From Oleidesulfovibrio sp964593925 (GTDB lineage Bacteria; Desulfobacterota; Desulfovibrionia; Desulfovibrionales; Desulfovibrionaceae): DNA of 64,000 nt. This document shows, piece by piece, positions 8,306-17,627 of the stretch (position 1 is its first letter; every line of letters starts with the position of its first letter). The translations under genes and the position numbers were made by a program. Location: assembly GCA_964593925.1 (NCBI GenBank), contig CAZQKM010000007.1, forward strand, positions 1-64,000. Direction: 5' to 3'. The notes under the pieces are model-generated. The model did no database searches and was not told the DNA's origin. It saw only the letters and a list, made by a program, of their open reading frames with translations.

Positions 8306-9004
8306 CTAATCAGAAGAAAAAACGCGGCGGCGCAGGGCGAAATCGGCCCACGAAGACCCCGTATCGCCATCCCCCGGATCCGCAAGCAGCGTACGCACCA
8401 CACCGCTGTTCATCAGACTATACTCGTGCGCAGCCACGATAGATCTGTCATCCAACCGTAGAACACGCAAGGATACAAATACCTCATTTCTGGCTACCAC
8501 ATAGTTGCCCAACAACACGGCCTGTGCGGCATATCGTGTTTCAAGCATACGTGCCGTCTCTCGGGTTAGCATAAACTCACCCTTTTGACGCCGGGCAACC
8601 AGATCTGACCCCAGCCGCACATCCAAGACCGTATAGCCGTATTGCCCAAGCCTTGAGCCCACCTGCTGGGAAACCAGTCTGCCAAATGTCGAACTACGAT
8701 CAAAGTCATTGAGTTCAACCAGTGAGGCAACCAACATGGGGCTATTGCGATTTATTCTTTTGGCAAGAGCCGCATGCAGAGTATCTGCGGCCTGAAAGTT
8801 AGCTTTTGTCAATGGCGAGCCCGCAGCAAAAGGCGAAAGCCCGCTCTCCATTTGCTCCGGAACCCTAGTTGACGCGCCATTCACCACCGCCCAGCCAGAC
8901 GTAGGGTATACTCCCGCAAAGAGCATGGCCGCAGCACACACCACAAGCGCACGCGCAACGCGCACCATTCCTGCTTCTTGAATCCATACCAGTATGGCGG
9001 TCAT
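8306..9004 (-). CDS. FlgO-domain exported protein
   Basis: 232 residues from ATG 9004, which has AAGGGGA just upstream; a longer GTG start at 9040 is less likely. A signal peptide (ARALVVCAAAMLFAGVYPTSGWA) is followed by the FlgO pattern: MLVASLVELNDFDRSSTFGRLVSQQVGSRLGQYGYTV, then LGSDLV, LTRETARMLETRYAAQAVLLGNYVV and RVLRLDDRSIVAAHEYSL. FlgO proteins are outer-membrane-associated factors of the flagellar H-T ring region in Vibrio, but the same domain occurs in proteins of unknown role. It follows a lipoprotein gene in the same direction, 35 bp apart. No flagellar structural genes lie nearby, so a motility role is plausible, not shown. Confidence 0.75.
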   Translation of the reverse strand: MTAILVWIQEAGMVRVARALVVCAAAMLFAGVYPTSGWAVVNGASTRVPEQMESGLSPFAAGSPLTKANFQAADTLHAALAKRINRNSPMLVASLVELNDFDRSSTFGRLVSQQVGSRLGQYGYTVLDVRLGSDLVARRQKGEFMLTRETARMLETRYAAQAVLLGNYVVARNEVFVSLRVLRLDDRSIVAAHEYSLMNSGVVRTLLADPGDGDTGSSWADFALRRRVFSSD

Positions 9005-9039
9005 AAGCTTTCCCCTTGCATGCAGTACAATATTGTCCA

Positions 9040-9735
9040 CTACCTGTTCATTACACGCACAGGACGCGAACCGAATTCTTCCACAAACGTGCCACTTTCG
9101 TCCGGCCCGGAAAAGTGTTCCCAGTCCGGGTCATTAATGTAATATACCGAAGAAGTATGTACCACATACCTGTTGTTATGAGACATACTTGTGGTGATGA
9201 CCACCTCTTTGTCAGAGGGCCGGGCTATGGCTCCGGCACCAAGGTCTGCCAGTACACCAGCCCCTATGGCAACTGGTATCCAGTCTGTCATAGCGGTTAG
9301 CGCCCGGGCAACGGCAACACCGCCGGCAATGGCTGTAAAGCTACCTATGGGGGGACGCTGGAACCGTGGAGAATGGTGCACCACATATACATCATAGTCT
9401 ACATTTACAATATTTTCTTCTTTATTCAGCGCCACCTGAACCCCCCGAGAAACCAACTCAGAAGTAAGCAGCCGGTAAAAGCCCACTGCAAAAGGCCTGC
9501 TGCCGGGAGAACGTACATATAATGGTATGGTCGCCAGATCGTCGCGGTCATTCAGCGCTTTTTCAATGCGGTCCGCAACATCCACGGCCAGCACCTGCCA
9601 ATGACCGGCAGATTGCATTTTATGTTGGCCCTCAGCAGGATACGTTGTGGCCACTGGCACCTGAGAACGGTAAAAACCGCACCCCCCGGCCATGGATAAT
9701 AAAAGTATAACAATACTTATCAATATGTTACGCAT
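9040..9735 (-). CDS. Lipoprotein paired with the FlgO-like protein
   Basis: 231 residues with a lipoprotein signal: MRNILISIVILLLSMAGGC, so Cys19 is the probable lipidated residue. The middle contains PFAVGFYRLLTSELVSRGVQVAL, VDYDVYVVHHSP and a glycine- and alanine-rich hydrophobic stretch (SFTAIAGGVAVARALTAM). Later strands resemble secreted beta-rich domains. I do not recognise a named family. It shares an operon with the FlgO-domain gene, so the two probably act together in the cell envelope, perhaps around the flagellar base. Confidence 0.7.
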   Translation of the reverse strand: MRNILISIVILLLSMAGGCGFYRSQVPVATTYPAEGQHKMQSAGHWQVLAVDVADRIEKALNDRDDLATIPLYVRSPGSRPFAVGFYRLLTSELVSRGVQVALNKEENIVNVDYDVYVVHHSPRFQRPPIGSFTAIAGGVAVARALTAMTDWIPVAIGAGVLADLGAGAIARPSDKEVVITTSMSHNNRYVVHTSSVYYINDPDWEHFSGPDESGTFVEEFGSRPVRVMNR

Positions 9736-9976
9736 ATCAGCACCCTAAAACAAATCCCAAAAAATGTATATGGGGCACGCCCGCACACAACGCACTCTTT
9801 CTGTCAGTTGTTTCGGTAAAAACAACATGATACTTTAGGCTTCATCGGCACAAGCGGACAGACACAATCCTAACACGCTGTAAATAATGAATATTATACA
9901 AACCTCCCCAGATCCATCATCAACCTGCTCGCGGCTCGGCGGCACACCTTAGCATGGAACAATACCCGGACAAGAC

Positions 9977-10609
9977 ATGACAACACAAATCAGACAGATA
10001 AAACCCCACAAGGCACAAACCCAGTCCGAGGAATTTTCTGACCTGCTGTACGCTTTTTGCCGACCGCTATTGGCTGTACAGAATGAGTTGGGTGGACCTG
10101 AAAACGCCATCAGATTGGCTGTATTCTCGTGGAATGCAGCTTTTCTGGATACGAAACGACTAAAGCAACGGCTTGCGGAAGCGTTGACGCGACTCGCTCT
10201 GACAGATGATGTGCGCGCCTCACTAATGAATATTGTAGAAGAAATGGTCCGGCAAAAACACCTGCTACACCCCGGTTACTGGCGTGTTATTGTAAGCCAT
10301 GAAATCAAAATAGTTGGCGGCGCTATACAGCTAAGCGCTGCCTGCCGTGAATCCGAGGCATTCAAAAAAAACACCCCGCAATATCCGCATGCTGCCAATG
10401 CTTCAGATTGCCAATGGCTGGTCATGGACATGCCCCCTGCAAGCGCGGGCTTGACATGTGCGATCTTTTCTGCGGGAGCGATGCTGTATAGTGGCGCTAG
10501 AACTAACGTGAAACGCTCTTTTCGGAATGCCTCAAAACCATGGGTACGTCCTCTCCATTTGCCAAATACCCAACGTATGCCAAAGTCCTTCGCGCGGATG
10601 CCTTCTTAA
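9977..10609 (+). CDS. Unknown protein; C-terminal third may be out of frame
   Basis: 210 residues if read through. Residues 1-125 look like a genuine soluble helical protein (SEEFSDLLYAFCRPLLAVQNELGG, then LTDDVRASLMNIVEEMVRQK and GYWRVIVSHEIKIVGG). From about residue 130 the composition changes, and the last 25 codons overlap another coding-like frame that starts at 10540. A frameshift or loss of the original C-terminus is therefore likely. No family recognised. It is the only plus-strand gene before the decayed stretch at 10.5-11.0 kb. Confidence 0.5.
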   Translation: MTTQIRQIKPHKAQTQSEEFSDLLYAFCRPLLAVQNELGGPENAIRLAVFSWNAAFLDTKRLKQRLAEALTRLALTDDVRASLMNIVEEMVRQKHLLHPGYWRVIVSHEIKIVGGAIQLSAACRESEAFKKNTPQYPHAANASDCQWLVMDMPPASAGLTCAIFSAGAMLYSGARTNVKRSFRNASKPWVRPLHLPNTQRMPKSFARMPS

Positions 10610-10907
10610 AGCTTCCACTCGCCGCCCCCCTCTCCAAAGTCCATAAAGGTATTGCACGCCCCCGGCATATCCATAAAAGTGCAAGTATGGGGTAACGGCC
10701 CACAAAAAATGTACCTGATTTCATTGCTGTTCTGCCAAGCCGTCACCTCTGACAGTCTGAAACAGCAGGAGCTATCTGCTTTTCATCGCCATGATCCTGC
10801 AAGCCTCCGAGAAAACCTGTACCGAGCTGGTCGCGTTGGGCCAGCCAAAAAAACTGCTGTCCTGGCAACTCAAGACGGCTGAAAAATTTCTGGCAAGTAA
10901 GCCTTAG
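10540..10907 (+). pseudogene. Remnants of one or two small genes
   Basis: A 51-residue frame (10540-10695, MGTSSPFAKYPTYAKVLRAD) is followed by a piece reading SDSLKQQELSAFH in one frame near 10750-10780. This continues in a different frame at 10791-10907 as MILQASEKTCTELVALGQPK and KLLSWQLKTAEKFLASKP before a stop. The last two join naturally across one frameshift into a short helical protein resembling phasin-type proteins. The family link is only a visual impression. Bases 10908-11164 hold no gene that I can see. Confidence 0.45.
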
Positions 10908-11164
10908 GGGCATATATACCTCACTTGCATGACAGCAAGAAGCGATGCAATGCTTTCCAGCACCCTCCGTCGCCATACCTTGCCACATGTTCAAAAAAAA
11001 ATGTATTTCAATGGGATGGTTTGTATCGCATGCCTCATTGCCGTGCTAGTAGACGGATTTCAGATGAAAGTAAGTGAAAGTATGATAAAATACAGTAGAA
11101 GTCTCCTTACCCCTTTCGCCCCGTCCCAAAACACGCTATCTTTGTTCAGAACGAGGGAGACACC

Positions 11165-12907
11165 ATGCACACGCCACACCACCATGCCACAGCCGGCATG
11201 CAGTATAGATATACTCATACCGGAACAGAGGCCACAACGGGATATTTTTCGTGTGAGCCACCGCATGCCACGACTGTATCTGACGGACTCGTATGGCTGG
11301 AGCAACACCCGCATGATGAGTTCATGCATTTGTGGTTGCTCAGAAAACTTGCAGGATTTGAACAAAAAAAATTGCGCTCCATGATCCGTAAGGCATCGGG
11401 GGGCGCCCCCACCCTGTCTGCCTTGCTCTATGAGTTGTGCTTGTTGACCCCTCGATTTTTTGCCCTGCGCGAAAACTTTTTTGATGATGCTGCCGAAGCG
11501 CTTAAGCCCCACACTCCGCTTCCGTATATCAAATGGGCACTGCAACCTGATAGTGCTCTGCATGCCCAGTGGACCAAAATATTCCGTGCCAATATACACG
11601 AACACCGCCTGCTCCCTCACCCGGATGATGACGAACTCCCTCCACTTTTTGACCTTGCCAAGGTACCCGCCATATGGCTACCCAAAACCACTGTCTCTGT
11701 GGGCGATGTACGCCATAAAGTGGCAACTCAATCACACAATACCCCTTGGCAACGCCCACCGGCACAGGCCACTGCCACGCTCGCCCTTGAACGCCTACTG
11801 GAGCATACGATACTGGATGGGGTTGAAATGCGCCACGAAGCCTCGCTCAGCCCCATTGCCCTGTTACGGCAGTGGCGTCTAGCCATAGAAGTCGAGACCA
11901 GCACCAACAACCATGCACTGCAAGGCAGTGCCATCACATATGGCCGGGGCCTCTCGCTGGCTGACGCTCGTGCCTCTTACGCCATGGAGATGGTGGAACG
12001 TGCTTCAGCGTATCCCTCCATGAAACGTACGGCCAAAGGCATTGAAATAGCACATCGAATGCATCCCTGCCCCGTTACCGTAGCTTCATACAGTGAACTG
12101 GCAGCACAAGGCATCGAGGCTGTCAATCCCAATGACTTTCCACTGGAAGCCCCCTATGAGGATGAACCCCTGCACTGGATTGCAGGGCACTCTCCGCGCC
12201 TTTGGGGCAACGTTACCGTACTTGTCCCCATGCAGATGGTTTTTCTATTCTGCAATCCTGGCGAAGTCTCCTTATATACCGCCCCCGGCTCCACCGGCCT
12301 TGCCTGCGGCAATATCATGGAAGAGGCCAAAGTAGCTGCACTGACAGAAATCATCGAACGTGATGCAGAAGCAACCATGCCCTACCATCAATCACAGTGC
12401 TTCACGCTGACCACCAAAGACCCTAAACTCCATATCCTGCTTGAAGACTACAAAGCACGTGGTATCCATGTACAGTTTCAGGATATTACTACGCGATTCG
12501 GCGTGCCATGCTATAAAGCGTTTGTGACAAGCCCACAGGGTGGAATTGCCCGAGCCACGGGTGCAGGACTTAATGGGCCTAGGGCCATTGTCTCATGCCT
12601 GACGGAAACCCCCTATCCCTATCCCAATGGCACCAGGTCCGGACCGCCCCTGCCAAACCTGCCCATACGAGCACAAGAAGATCTGCCAGATGAAAGCCTT
12701 GGCGACCCCATCCGCGACCTGGCTCTGCTTGAACAAATGTTCATCGCCAACAATACCCCTCCAGTCTACGTGGATATTACGCGGGCAGACCTTCAGTTTC
12801 CCGTAGTACGAGCGCTTGTTCCCGGTATGGAGCTAACTGCGGACTTCACCCCATTTACCAAAATCAACCCCAGACTCTACAAGGCATATCTTGAAATGTT
12901 CACGTAA
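11165..12907 (+). CDS. YcaO-domain ATP-dependent enzyme, stand-alone
   Basis: 580 residues, GAGGGAG 6 bp before ATG 11165. Residues 1-200 are an extra N-terminal region. The YcaO core runs from about residue 215 to the end: RLAIEVETSTNNHALQGSAI, GRGLSLADARASYAMEMVER, GLACGNIMEEAKVAALTEIIERDA (about residues 378-401, the ATP/Mg-binding helix) and the late RALVPGMELTADF with KINPRLYKAYL. YcaO enzymes use ATP to activate peptide amides (azoline, thioamide or amidine formation) or, in E. coli, assist RimO in ribosomal protein S12 methylthiolation. No precursor peptide, TfuA or cyclodehydratase partner lies beside it, and the C-terminus lacks the PxPxP end of azoline-forming members. A housekeeping role is therefore more likely than RiPP synthesis. 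Confidence 0.9.
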   Translation: MHTPHHHATAGMQYRYTHTGTEATTGYFSCEPPHATTVSDGLVWLEQHPHDEFMHLWLLRKLAGFEQKKLRSMIRKASGGAPTLSALLYELCLLTPRFFALRENFFDDAAEALKPHTPLPYIKWALQPDSALHAQWTKIFRANIHEHRLLPHPDDDELPPLFDLAKVPAIWLPKTTVSVGDVRHKVATQSHNTPWQRPPAQATATLALERLLEHTILDGVEMRHEASLSPIALLRQWRLAIEVETSTNNHALQGSAITYGRGLSLADARASYAMEMVERASAYPSMKRTAKGIEIAHRMHPCPVTVASYSELAAQGIEAVNPNDFPLEAPYEDEPLHWIAGHSPRLWGNVTVLVPMQMVFLFCNPGEVSLYTAPGSTGLACGNIMEEAKVAALTEIIERDAEATMPYHQSQCFTLTTKDPKLHILLEDYKARGIHVQFQDITTRFGVPCYKAFVTSPQGGIARATGAGLNGPRAIVSCLTETPYPYPNGTRSGPPLPNLPIRAQEDLPDESLGDPIRDLALLEQMFIANNTPPVYVDITRADLQFPVVRALVPGMELTADFTPFTKINPRLYKAYLEMFT

Positions 12908-13013
12908 GTTGTAGCTCACGCTTCCCTGAGCTTGACAATATCATGAAAAAAGCGAGTATATATTGTGATGCCCTCTTTCCTTACCATACAAAACCCGATA
13001 GTGTACTTCTCCC

Positions 13014-14006
13014 ATGCCAACGCTTGACATATTGTTCCTTATTCTTGGCGGCGTGTTGCTGTGGCTTGGAGCTGACAAGCTGGTTGAAGGCTCTTCTGCC
13101 CTTGCCCGACGCTGGGGCCTGTCCGAACTTGTCATCGGCCTGACCATTGTAGCACTTGGCACATCATTGCCGGAATTTTTAGTCTCCTTTACCGCAGCGG
13201 TTAAAGGGCACTCATCCATTTCCATAGGCAATGTGGTAGGTTCCAACATCTTTAACCTCGGTTTTATACTGGGGGGGGTGGCATGCCTACGCCCCATTAC
13301 TCCAGAGCACCATATCATACGTCGCGATGCCCCCTTACTGCTGGCATATATCAGCCTTCTGCTGGTTTATGCCACTGTATTCGGCTTTATCCCGCAGTGG
13401 GGCGGACTGCTATTGACTACGACATTCTGCGTATATATCGCATGGGTGCTGTTCAAAAGCAGGCAGAAACTTGCCACCATCAATAGTACCTTGAGCAAGG
13501 ACCCCCTGCACAAAAATATCATCTCTGCGCCAGGCCTCTCCCAACCCGAGCTTCCGTTATGGAAGGTGACCGGCAGTATTCTTTTCGGCCTTGCCGCACT
13601 GGGTGGTGGTAGCAGGCTTGTTGTTGACAGCGGAGCAGCCATTGCCACATGGTTTGGCATCAGCCAGTGGATCATAGGGCTAACCATTATCGCCGCCGGT
13701 ACTTCGTTACCCGAACTCGTGACATGCCTTGTGGCCTCGTACAGAGGACGCAACCAGATGTTGCTGGGCAACCTTGTGGGAAGCGATATTTTCAACTTTG
13801 CCGGCGTACTCGGCATTACAGCCGCCCTACATCCCCTTGAGCTGTCCTCATCCACGCTTCCCAACCTTGCACTCAGCGCTTTCACTGTTATACTCATCAT
13901 TTTGATGCTTACTTTACGCGAACGTATCGGCCGTATGGAAGGTATACTCCTACTTTGTTTCAGCGTAGGTCGCTGGCTTTTGGACACCTGTGCCATACCC
14001 GCATAG
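13014..14006 (+). CDS. Na+/Ca2+ antiporter, CaCA family (YrbG-like)
   Basis: 330 residues with ten or eleven hydrophobic helices and the two inverted alpha repeats of the family. Repeat 1 reads GLTIVALGTSLPEFLVSFTA with GNVVGSNIFNLGFILG. Repeat 2 reads IGLTIIAAGTSLPELVTCLV with GNLVGSDIFNFAGVLG. The glutamates in GTSLPE are the ion-coordinating residues in the family. It exports calcium against sodium or protons at the inner membrane. It lies 106 bp after the YcaO gene. A run of eight G at 13271-13278 is inside the gene but in frame. Confidence 0.92.
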   Translation: MPTLDILFLILGGVLLWLGADKLVEGSSALARRWGLSELVIGLTIVALGTSLPEFLVSFTAAVKGHSSISIGNVVGSNIFNLGFILGGVACLRPITPEHHIIRRDAPLLLAYISLLLVYATVFGFIPQWGGLLLTTTFCVYIAWVLFKSRQKLATINSTLSKDPLHKNIISAPGLSQPELPLWKVTGSILFGLAALGGGSRLVVDSGAAIATWFGISQWIIGLTIIAAGTSLPELVTCLVASYRGRNQMLLGNLVGSDIFNFAGVLGITAALHPLELSSSTLPNLALSAFTVILIILMLTLRERIGRMEGILLLCFSVGRWLLDTCAIPA

Positions 14007-14095
14007 AATTATTTTAAATCCATGTAGATTGTCATCACGACTGTCCGACCCAGCCCCCGCCAAAAAATTTCTCTATATCAGCACTGGAGTATCGT

Positions 14096-16324
14096 ATGCC
14101 TCCCCCCTCATATAAATGCTTTCTGACAATATCCCCCCGAAGCGGGCCTTTGGAAAAATACCGCCTGCTTTTGATGGGGTTTGCATTGATGCTTCCTCTC
14201 CTGCTTAGTGGGTGCGCTGCACCACAGAAACCCGGGGCTATCTCACGCGCTGATCCCGGGTATACTCAGTGGCTTCTAAAACAGTCTATGCTTGCCCAGT
14301 CACAGCGTTTTGTTGATATTGTTTCCGGGTCACATCTGCAATGGCGTAAATCGGCACTCCACCCTGATGCTACAGGAATACTGGGCGAGGCGGATACATG
14401 GTTGACTGTACGGCCAGAGTCCATTCTCAGTAAAAGCAATGAGCCTGTGTTCCAGGTGCTGGGCGACCCTCAACTCTGGCAATCACTACAGCAGATGGGT
14501 ATCCGTGGGCTGTTGCCCGTTCCTGCACAAGTCACAGGCGATTTGTGGGAATACAGCCTGACCTCCACCCGCAGCAAAAACATTATCCAATATACTTTTG
14601 CAGACAATTACGGCAACACCAATGACTTCATGCAGCTTATGGAAAGGGCCAACGCACATGGCGCTGTCCTTGGCGGCATGCTCCTGCCCGCTGCCACCGG
14701 CATGGGTCCGGATTTTTTTCTGGCAGCCCGGGGCAAAAAAGACTACGCGGGTCTTTACTGCATGATAGAAGTACCTCGAAAGCTCTGGAAGCTGCTGCCT
14801 CACCCTCCCTCGGAATGGCAAGGCGTTCTGCTCAAGTTGGAAACTCTTAAACAGCTACGCGCTCAAAACATACTGCCGCCGCCACTAGCTGCCATGCGCA
14901 ATGGTGTCCCGCTGTATTGGGCTGCCACCGGTGAAATAAGTGGCATCGACGGTAATACCCGGCGCTGGCTCTATCTGAGTCATGAAAATGCCTCACGCCC
15001 TGTGCTCAACTGGACAGATCCCTCTGCAAACGCACGCCGCATCCTATCTGGATCGATCATACAGCAAACAGGCGAACTGGGCATGGCCTTGCTAAGTTTT
15101 AGCATGGAACCTTTTGCTGGTGCGGTTATTGATGAAAATGATTCTCGTGCTCCTGCCAGTCCACTGTCAGACGCCACAAAGACGGTCTGCGCTGAAATAC
15201 GCCGCTATGGTGGCTGGTCTCTACTCACCGATGGCCTACAGCTCCCCTTGCTTGCAGACCTGCTTGCCAGCGGTCCGGATATGGCAATAGACAGGTACAC
15301 TTCTCCGCTTGCCGCCCATGCATTGCTTACCGGTGATGCCGAGGGGCTACGCCTTTCCTTGCAAATGCTGCACGCTGCTGGTATAGATCACCGTAGACTG
15401 GTACACCCCGTGTTGTGGGAAAATGGAATAGACTATTCCCTGCCCCACCTAGATCATCCACCTTTCGGCCCGGCACCCATGTTGCCCTGGCGGGGCAAAA
15501 AGCTAAAGGGCTCTGCCATCCAGCGAAGTATCATGGATGAGCTCCGTCGCAAGGTACCGGAAAATATTCTGCATGTAAGCGTCGCACGTAATGCCTTTTG
15601 TGTAACCTCCAGTGGAGTGGCCGCATATGCGCTGGGTCTTTTCGACCAGCGTTCAGGCCTGGCCAGCCGACAACGTGAAATCATACACGGTACCCTTCTA
15701 CTGACGGCATGGAATGCGTTACTTCCCGGAGGCTTCATGCTGGATGGACGCGACCTGGCAGGAAGCATGCCTCTGCCTGTGGATAGCCTGCCCCAGGATG
15801 TTATACAGAAACATCCTGAATTGCTGGCCCACGGGGCATATGCACTGGATGCCACCAACCGCAATCTTGCGCTTTCACGCCAAAGCCTGCCCAAAACACA
15901 AATGTTACATGATAGCCTGCCGGTCCAGCTCATGGACGACACCTCGTATGCCGCCAATGTCGCGCGTATTCTTGCCGTACGAAAAAAGCTGGGAGTCCCT
16001 TTTGCAGAGTTGGCGGCTCTCCCCCCAGCAAATGCTCCTGGCGTGGCTACTACCATGCTGCGCCTGCCTCCCGATCAGGTGTCTGTGGGACAACACTACC
16101 TGCTCATAGCCGCCAATTTCGGTTCATCCACCATACGCCAGCACATCACCACCAGGCTGTCGGATGTGATGTTGAAAAAAGCCGAGGATATACTCACCTC
16201 ACCTGAAAGCCCCTCCCCCACTCCCTTGGTCAACGAGGCAAACACCTTGTCTTTCAACTTGTATCCTTGGCAAGTGCGTGCCATCCTGTTGCCCTCTTCT
16301 TTGGGAGGACAGCCACCGCTATAA
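14096..16324 (+). CDS. Large lipoprotein with a degenerate GH13-like (trehalose-synthase-like) fold
   Basis: 742 residues, GGAG 6 bp before ATG 14096. A long n-region precedes the lipobox LMLPLLLSGC (Cys near residue 41), so it is anchored in the envelope. Several stretches recall GH13 alpha-amylase/trehalose-synthase chains: IIQYTFADNYGNTNDFMQLM, then RANAHGAVLGGMLLPAATGMGPDFFLA, later a GVAAYALGLFDQ segment and an arginine-rich helix before a C-terminal beta domain. The usual catalytic motifs (GFRxD nucleophile, E acid, NHD) are not visible, so if related it is probably not a normal glucosidase. I consider the fold likely but unproven. It stands alone between a cation antiporter and the convergent ilvC. 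Confidence 0.55.
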   Translation: MPPPSYKCFLTISPRSGPLEKYRLLLMGFALMLPLLLSGCAAPQKPGAISRADPGYTQWLLKQSMLAQSQRFVDIVSGSHLQWRKSALHPDATGILGEADTWLTVRPESILSKSNEPVFQVLGDPQLWQSLQQMGIRGLLPVPAQVTGDLWEYSLTSTRSKNIIQYTFADNYGNTNDFMQLMERANAHGAVLGGMLLPAATGMGPDFFLAARGKKDYAGLYCMIEVPRKLWKLLPHPPSEWQGVLLKLETLKQLRAQNILPPPLAAMRNGVPLYWAATGEISGIDGNTRRWLYLSHENASRPVLNWTDPSANARRILSGSIIQQTGELGMALLSFSMEPFAGAVIDENDSRAPASPLSDATKTVCAEIRRYGGWSLLTDGLQLPLLADLLASGPDMAIDRYTSPLAAHALLTGDAEGLRLSLQMLHAAGIDHRRLVHPVLWENGIDYSLPHLDHPPFGPAPMLPWRGKKLKGSAIQRSIMDELRRKVPENILHVSVARNAFCVTSSGVAAYALGLFDQRSGLASRQREIIHGTLLLTAWNALLPGGFMLDGRDLAGSMPLPVDSLPQDVIQKHPELLAHGAYALDATNRNLALSRQSLPKTQMLHDSLPVQLMDDTSYAANVARILAVRKKLGVPFAELAALPPANAPGVATTMLRLPPDQVSVGQHYLLIAANFGSSTIRQHITTRLSDVMLKKAEDILTSPESPSPTPLVNEANTLSFNLYPWQVRAILLPSSLGGQPPL

Positions 16325-16452
16325 CCAGTATTTGCCCCCAATGCCCTCTCCATGGAGTCGTCTTTCGGTTTACCACGCCTGCACAATTTCGGGCAGGCTG
16401 GATGCCTCCTGAAAATATTTGCATCATCCTGTAATAAAGAACTTTTGCATAC

Positions 16453-16489
16453 AAAAAGGCCCTGGAAAGATATCGTCTCATCCAGGGCC
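16453..16489 (-). terminator. Intrinsic terminator after ilvC
   Basis: A perfect 9-bp stem (16458-16466 with 16481-16489) has a 14-nt loop. On the minus strand it is followed by five T (16457-16453). It lies 30 bp past the ilvC stop. Confidence 0.8.
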
Positions 16490-16518
16490 CTTATGGACAG
16501 ATTGCCTTGTATGAAAGG

Positions 16519-17508
16519 CTATTTCTTCAGCCAAGGCATCATTGCACGCAACTTTGCTCCCACCTTTTCAATGGGGTGTGCGGCCTCAATACGGCGTCGT
16601 GCTGAAAATGTAGGGTAATTTGCACCGCACTCCATGATGAAGTCACGGGCAAAGCGTCCTTCTTGAATATCCTTGAGTACAGCCTTCATCTCTTCTTTGG
16701 TCTTTTCGGTTACAATGCGCCGGCCAGTCACATAGTCGCCATACTCTGCGGTATCACTGATGGAATGACGCATTTTTGCAAGACCGCCCTCATAGATCAG
16801 GTCAACGATGAGTTTGGTTTCATGCAGACATTCAAAATATGCGATCTCAGGCTGATAGCCCGCTTCAACAAGCGTTTCAAAACCAGCTTGGATCAAAGCG
16901 CTGATGCCGCCGCATAACACGGCCTGCTCGCCAAAGAGGTCAGTTTCCGTTTCTTCACTAAAGCTGGTTGCGATAACGCCAGAACGCGTCCCGCCGACTC
17001 CCATGGCATATGCCAGTGCTTTTTCCAACGCCTGCCCGCTTGCATCCTGATATACAGCCACAAGGCATGGCACACCCCCGCCTTCCGTGTAAGTCCTGCG
17101 GACCAAATGCCCAGGCCCCTTGGGGGCAATCATGAAGACATCCACGTCTTTGGGGGGCACAATCTGGTTGAAATGGATATTGAAACCATGTGCAAAAACC
17201 AAGGCTTTTCCCGCATGTAAATGGGGCTTGATATCATCTTCATAGACCTTGGCCTGATATTGGTCAGGAAGCAGGATCATAATGATATCGGCCTTTGCAG
17301 CGGCCTCGGCTGCACCAAGGGGCTCAAAACCATGCTCTTTTGCCAAATCAAAATTGGGGCCACCGGGTCGCTGCCCCACAATGACATGTACGCCGGAATC
17401 ACGTAGATTTTGCGCATGGGCGTGTCCCTGGCTACCATATCCGATAATGGCTACGGTCTTTTCCTTAAGCACTTCCAGGTTTGCATCCTGTTCGTAATAG
17501 ACCTTCAT
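16519..17508 (-). CDS. ilvC: Ketol-acid reductoisomerase
   Basis: 329 residues, the short (class I) form. The N-terminal Rossmann domain carries AIIGYGSQGHAHAQNLRDSG. The C-terminal knotted domain carries the metal-binding acidic motif in SFSEETETDLFGEQAVLCGG and a later ECLHETKLIVDLIYEGG. It converts acetolactate or acetohydroxybutyrate to the dihydroxy acid with NADPH in valine/isoleucine synthesis. GGGGAG lies 6 bp upstream. It is the last gene of ilvB-ilvN-ilvC on the minus strand; a hairpin with a T run lies between ilvN and ilvC, so its level may be tuned separately. Confidence 0.98.
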   Translation of the reverse strand: MKVYYEQDANLEVLKEKTVAIIGYGSQGHAHAQNLRDSGVHVIVGQRPGGPNFDLAKEHGFEPLGAAEAAAKADIIMILLPDQYQAKVYEDDIKPHLHAGKALVFAHGFNIHFNQIVPPKDVDVFMIAPKGPGHLVRRTYTEGGGVPCLVAVYQDASGQALEKALAYAMGVGGTRSGVIATSFSEETETDLFGEQAVLCGGISALIQAGFETLVEAGYQPEIAYFECLHETKLIVDLIYEGGLAKMRHSISDTAEYGDYVTGRRIVTEKTKEEMKAVLKDIQEGRFARDFIMECGANYPTFSARRRIEAAHPIEKVGAKLRAMMPWLKK

Positions 17509-17568
17509 TTCTACTCCCCTACTGTAACCAGAGTACAGTCTTTCCCAAAGTTTTTTAGGTTCTCTATG

Positions 17569-17610
17569 GAAAAACCCACCTGAAAGGTCAAAGCGCCTTT
17601 AAAGTGGGTT
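17569..17610 (-). terminator. Hairpin with T run between ilvN and ilvC
   Basis: Arms AACCCAC (17573-17579) and GTGGGTT (17604-17610) enclose an inner AAAGG/CCTTT pairing. On the minus strand the hairpin ends in five T. It may give partial termination or RNA processing between ilvN and ilvC. Confidence 0.55.
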
Positions 17611-17627
17611 ACCGAAGACGATAATTG

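Noticed and set aside
13271..13278. G8 run (also C8 at 2343-2350 and 55562-55569) as phase-variation switches
   Set aside because: Runs of eight are expected by chance a few times in 64 kb at this GC, and the antiporter frame is intact.
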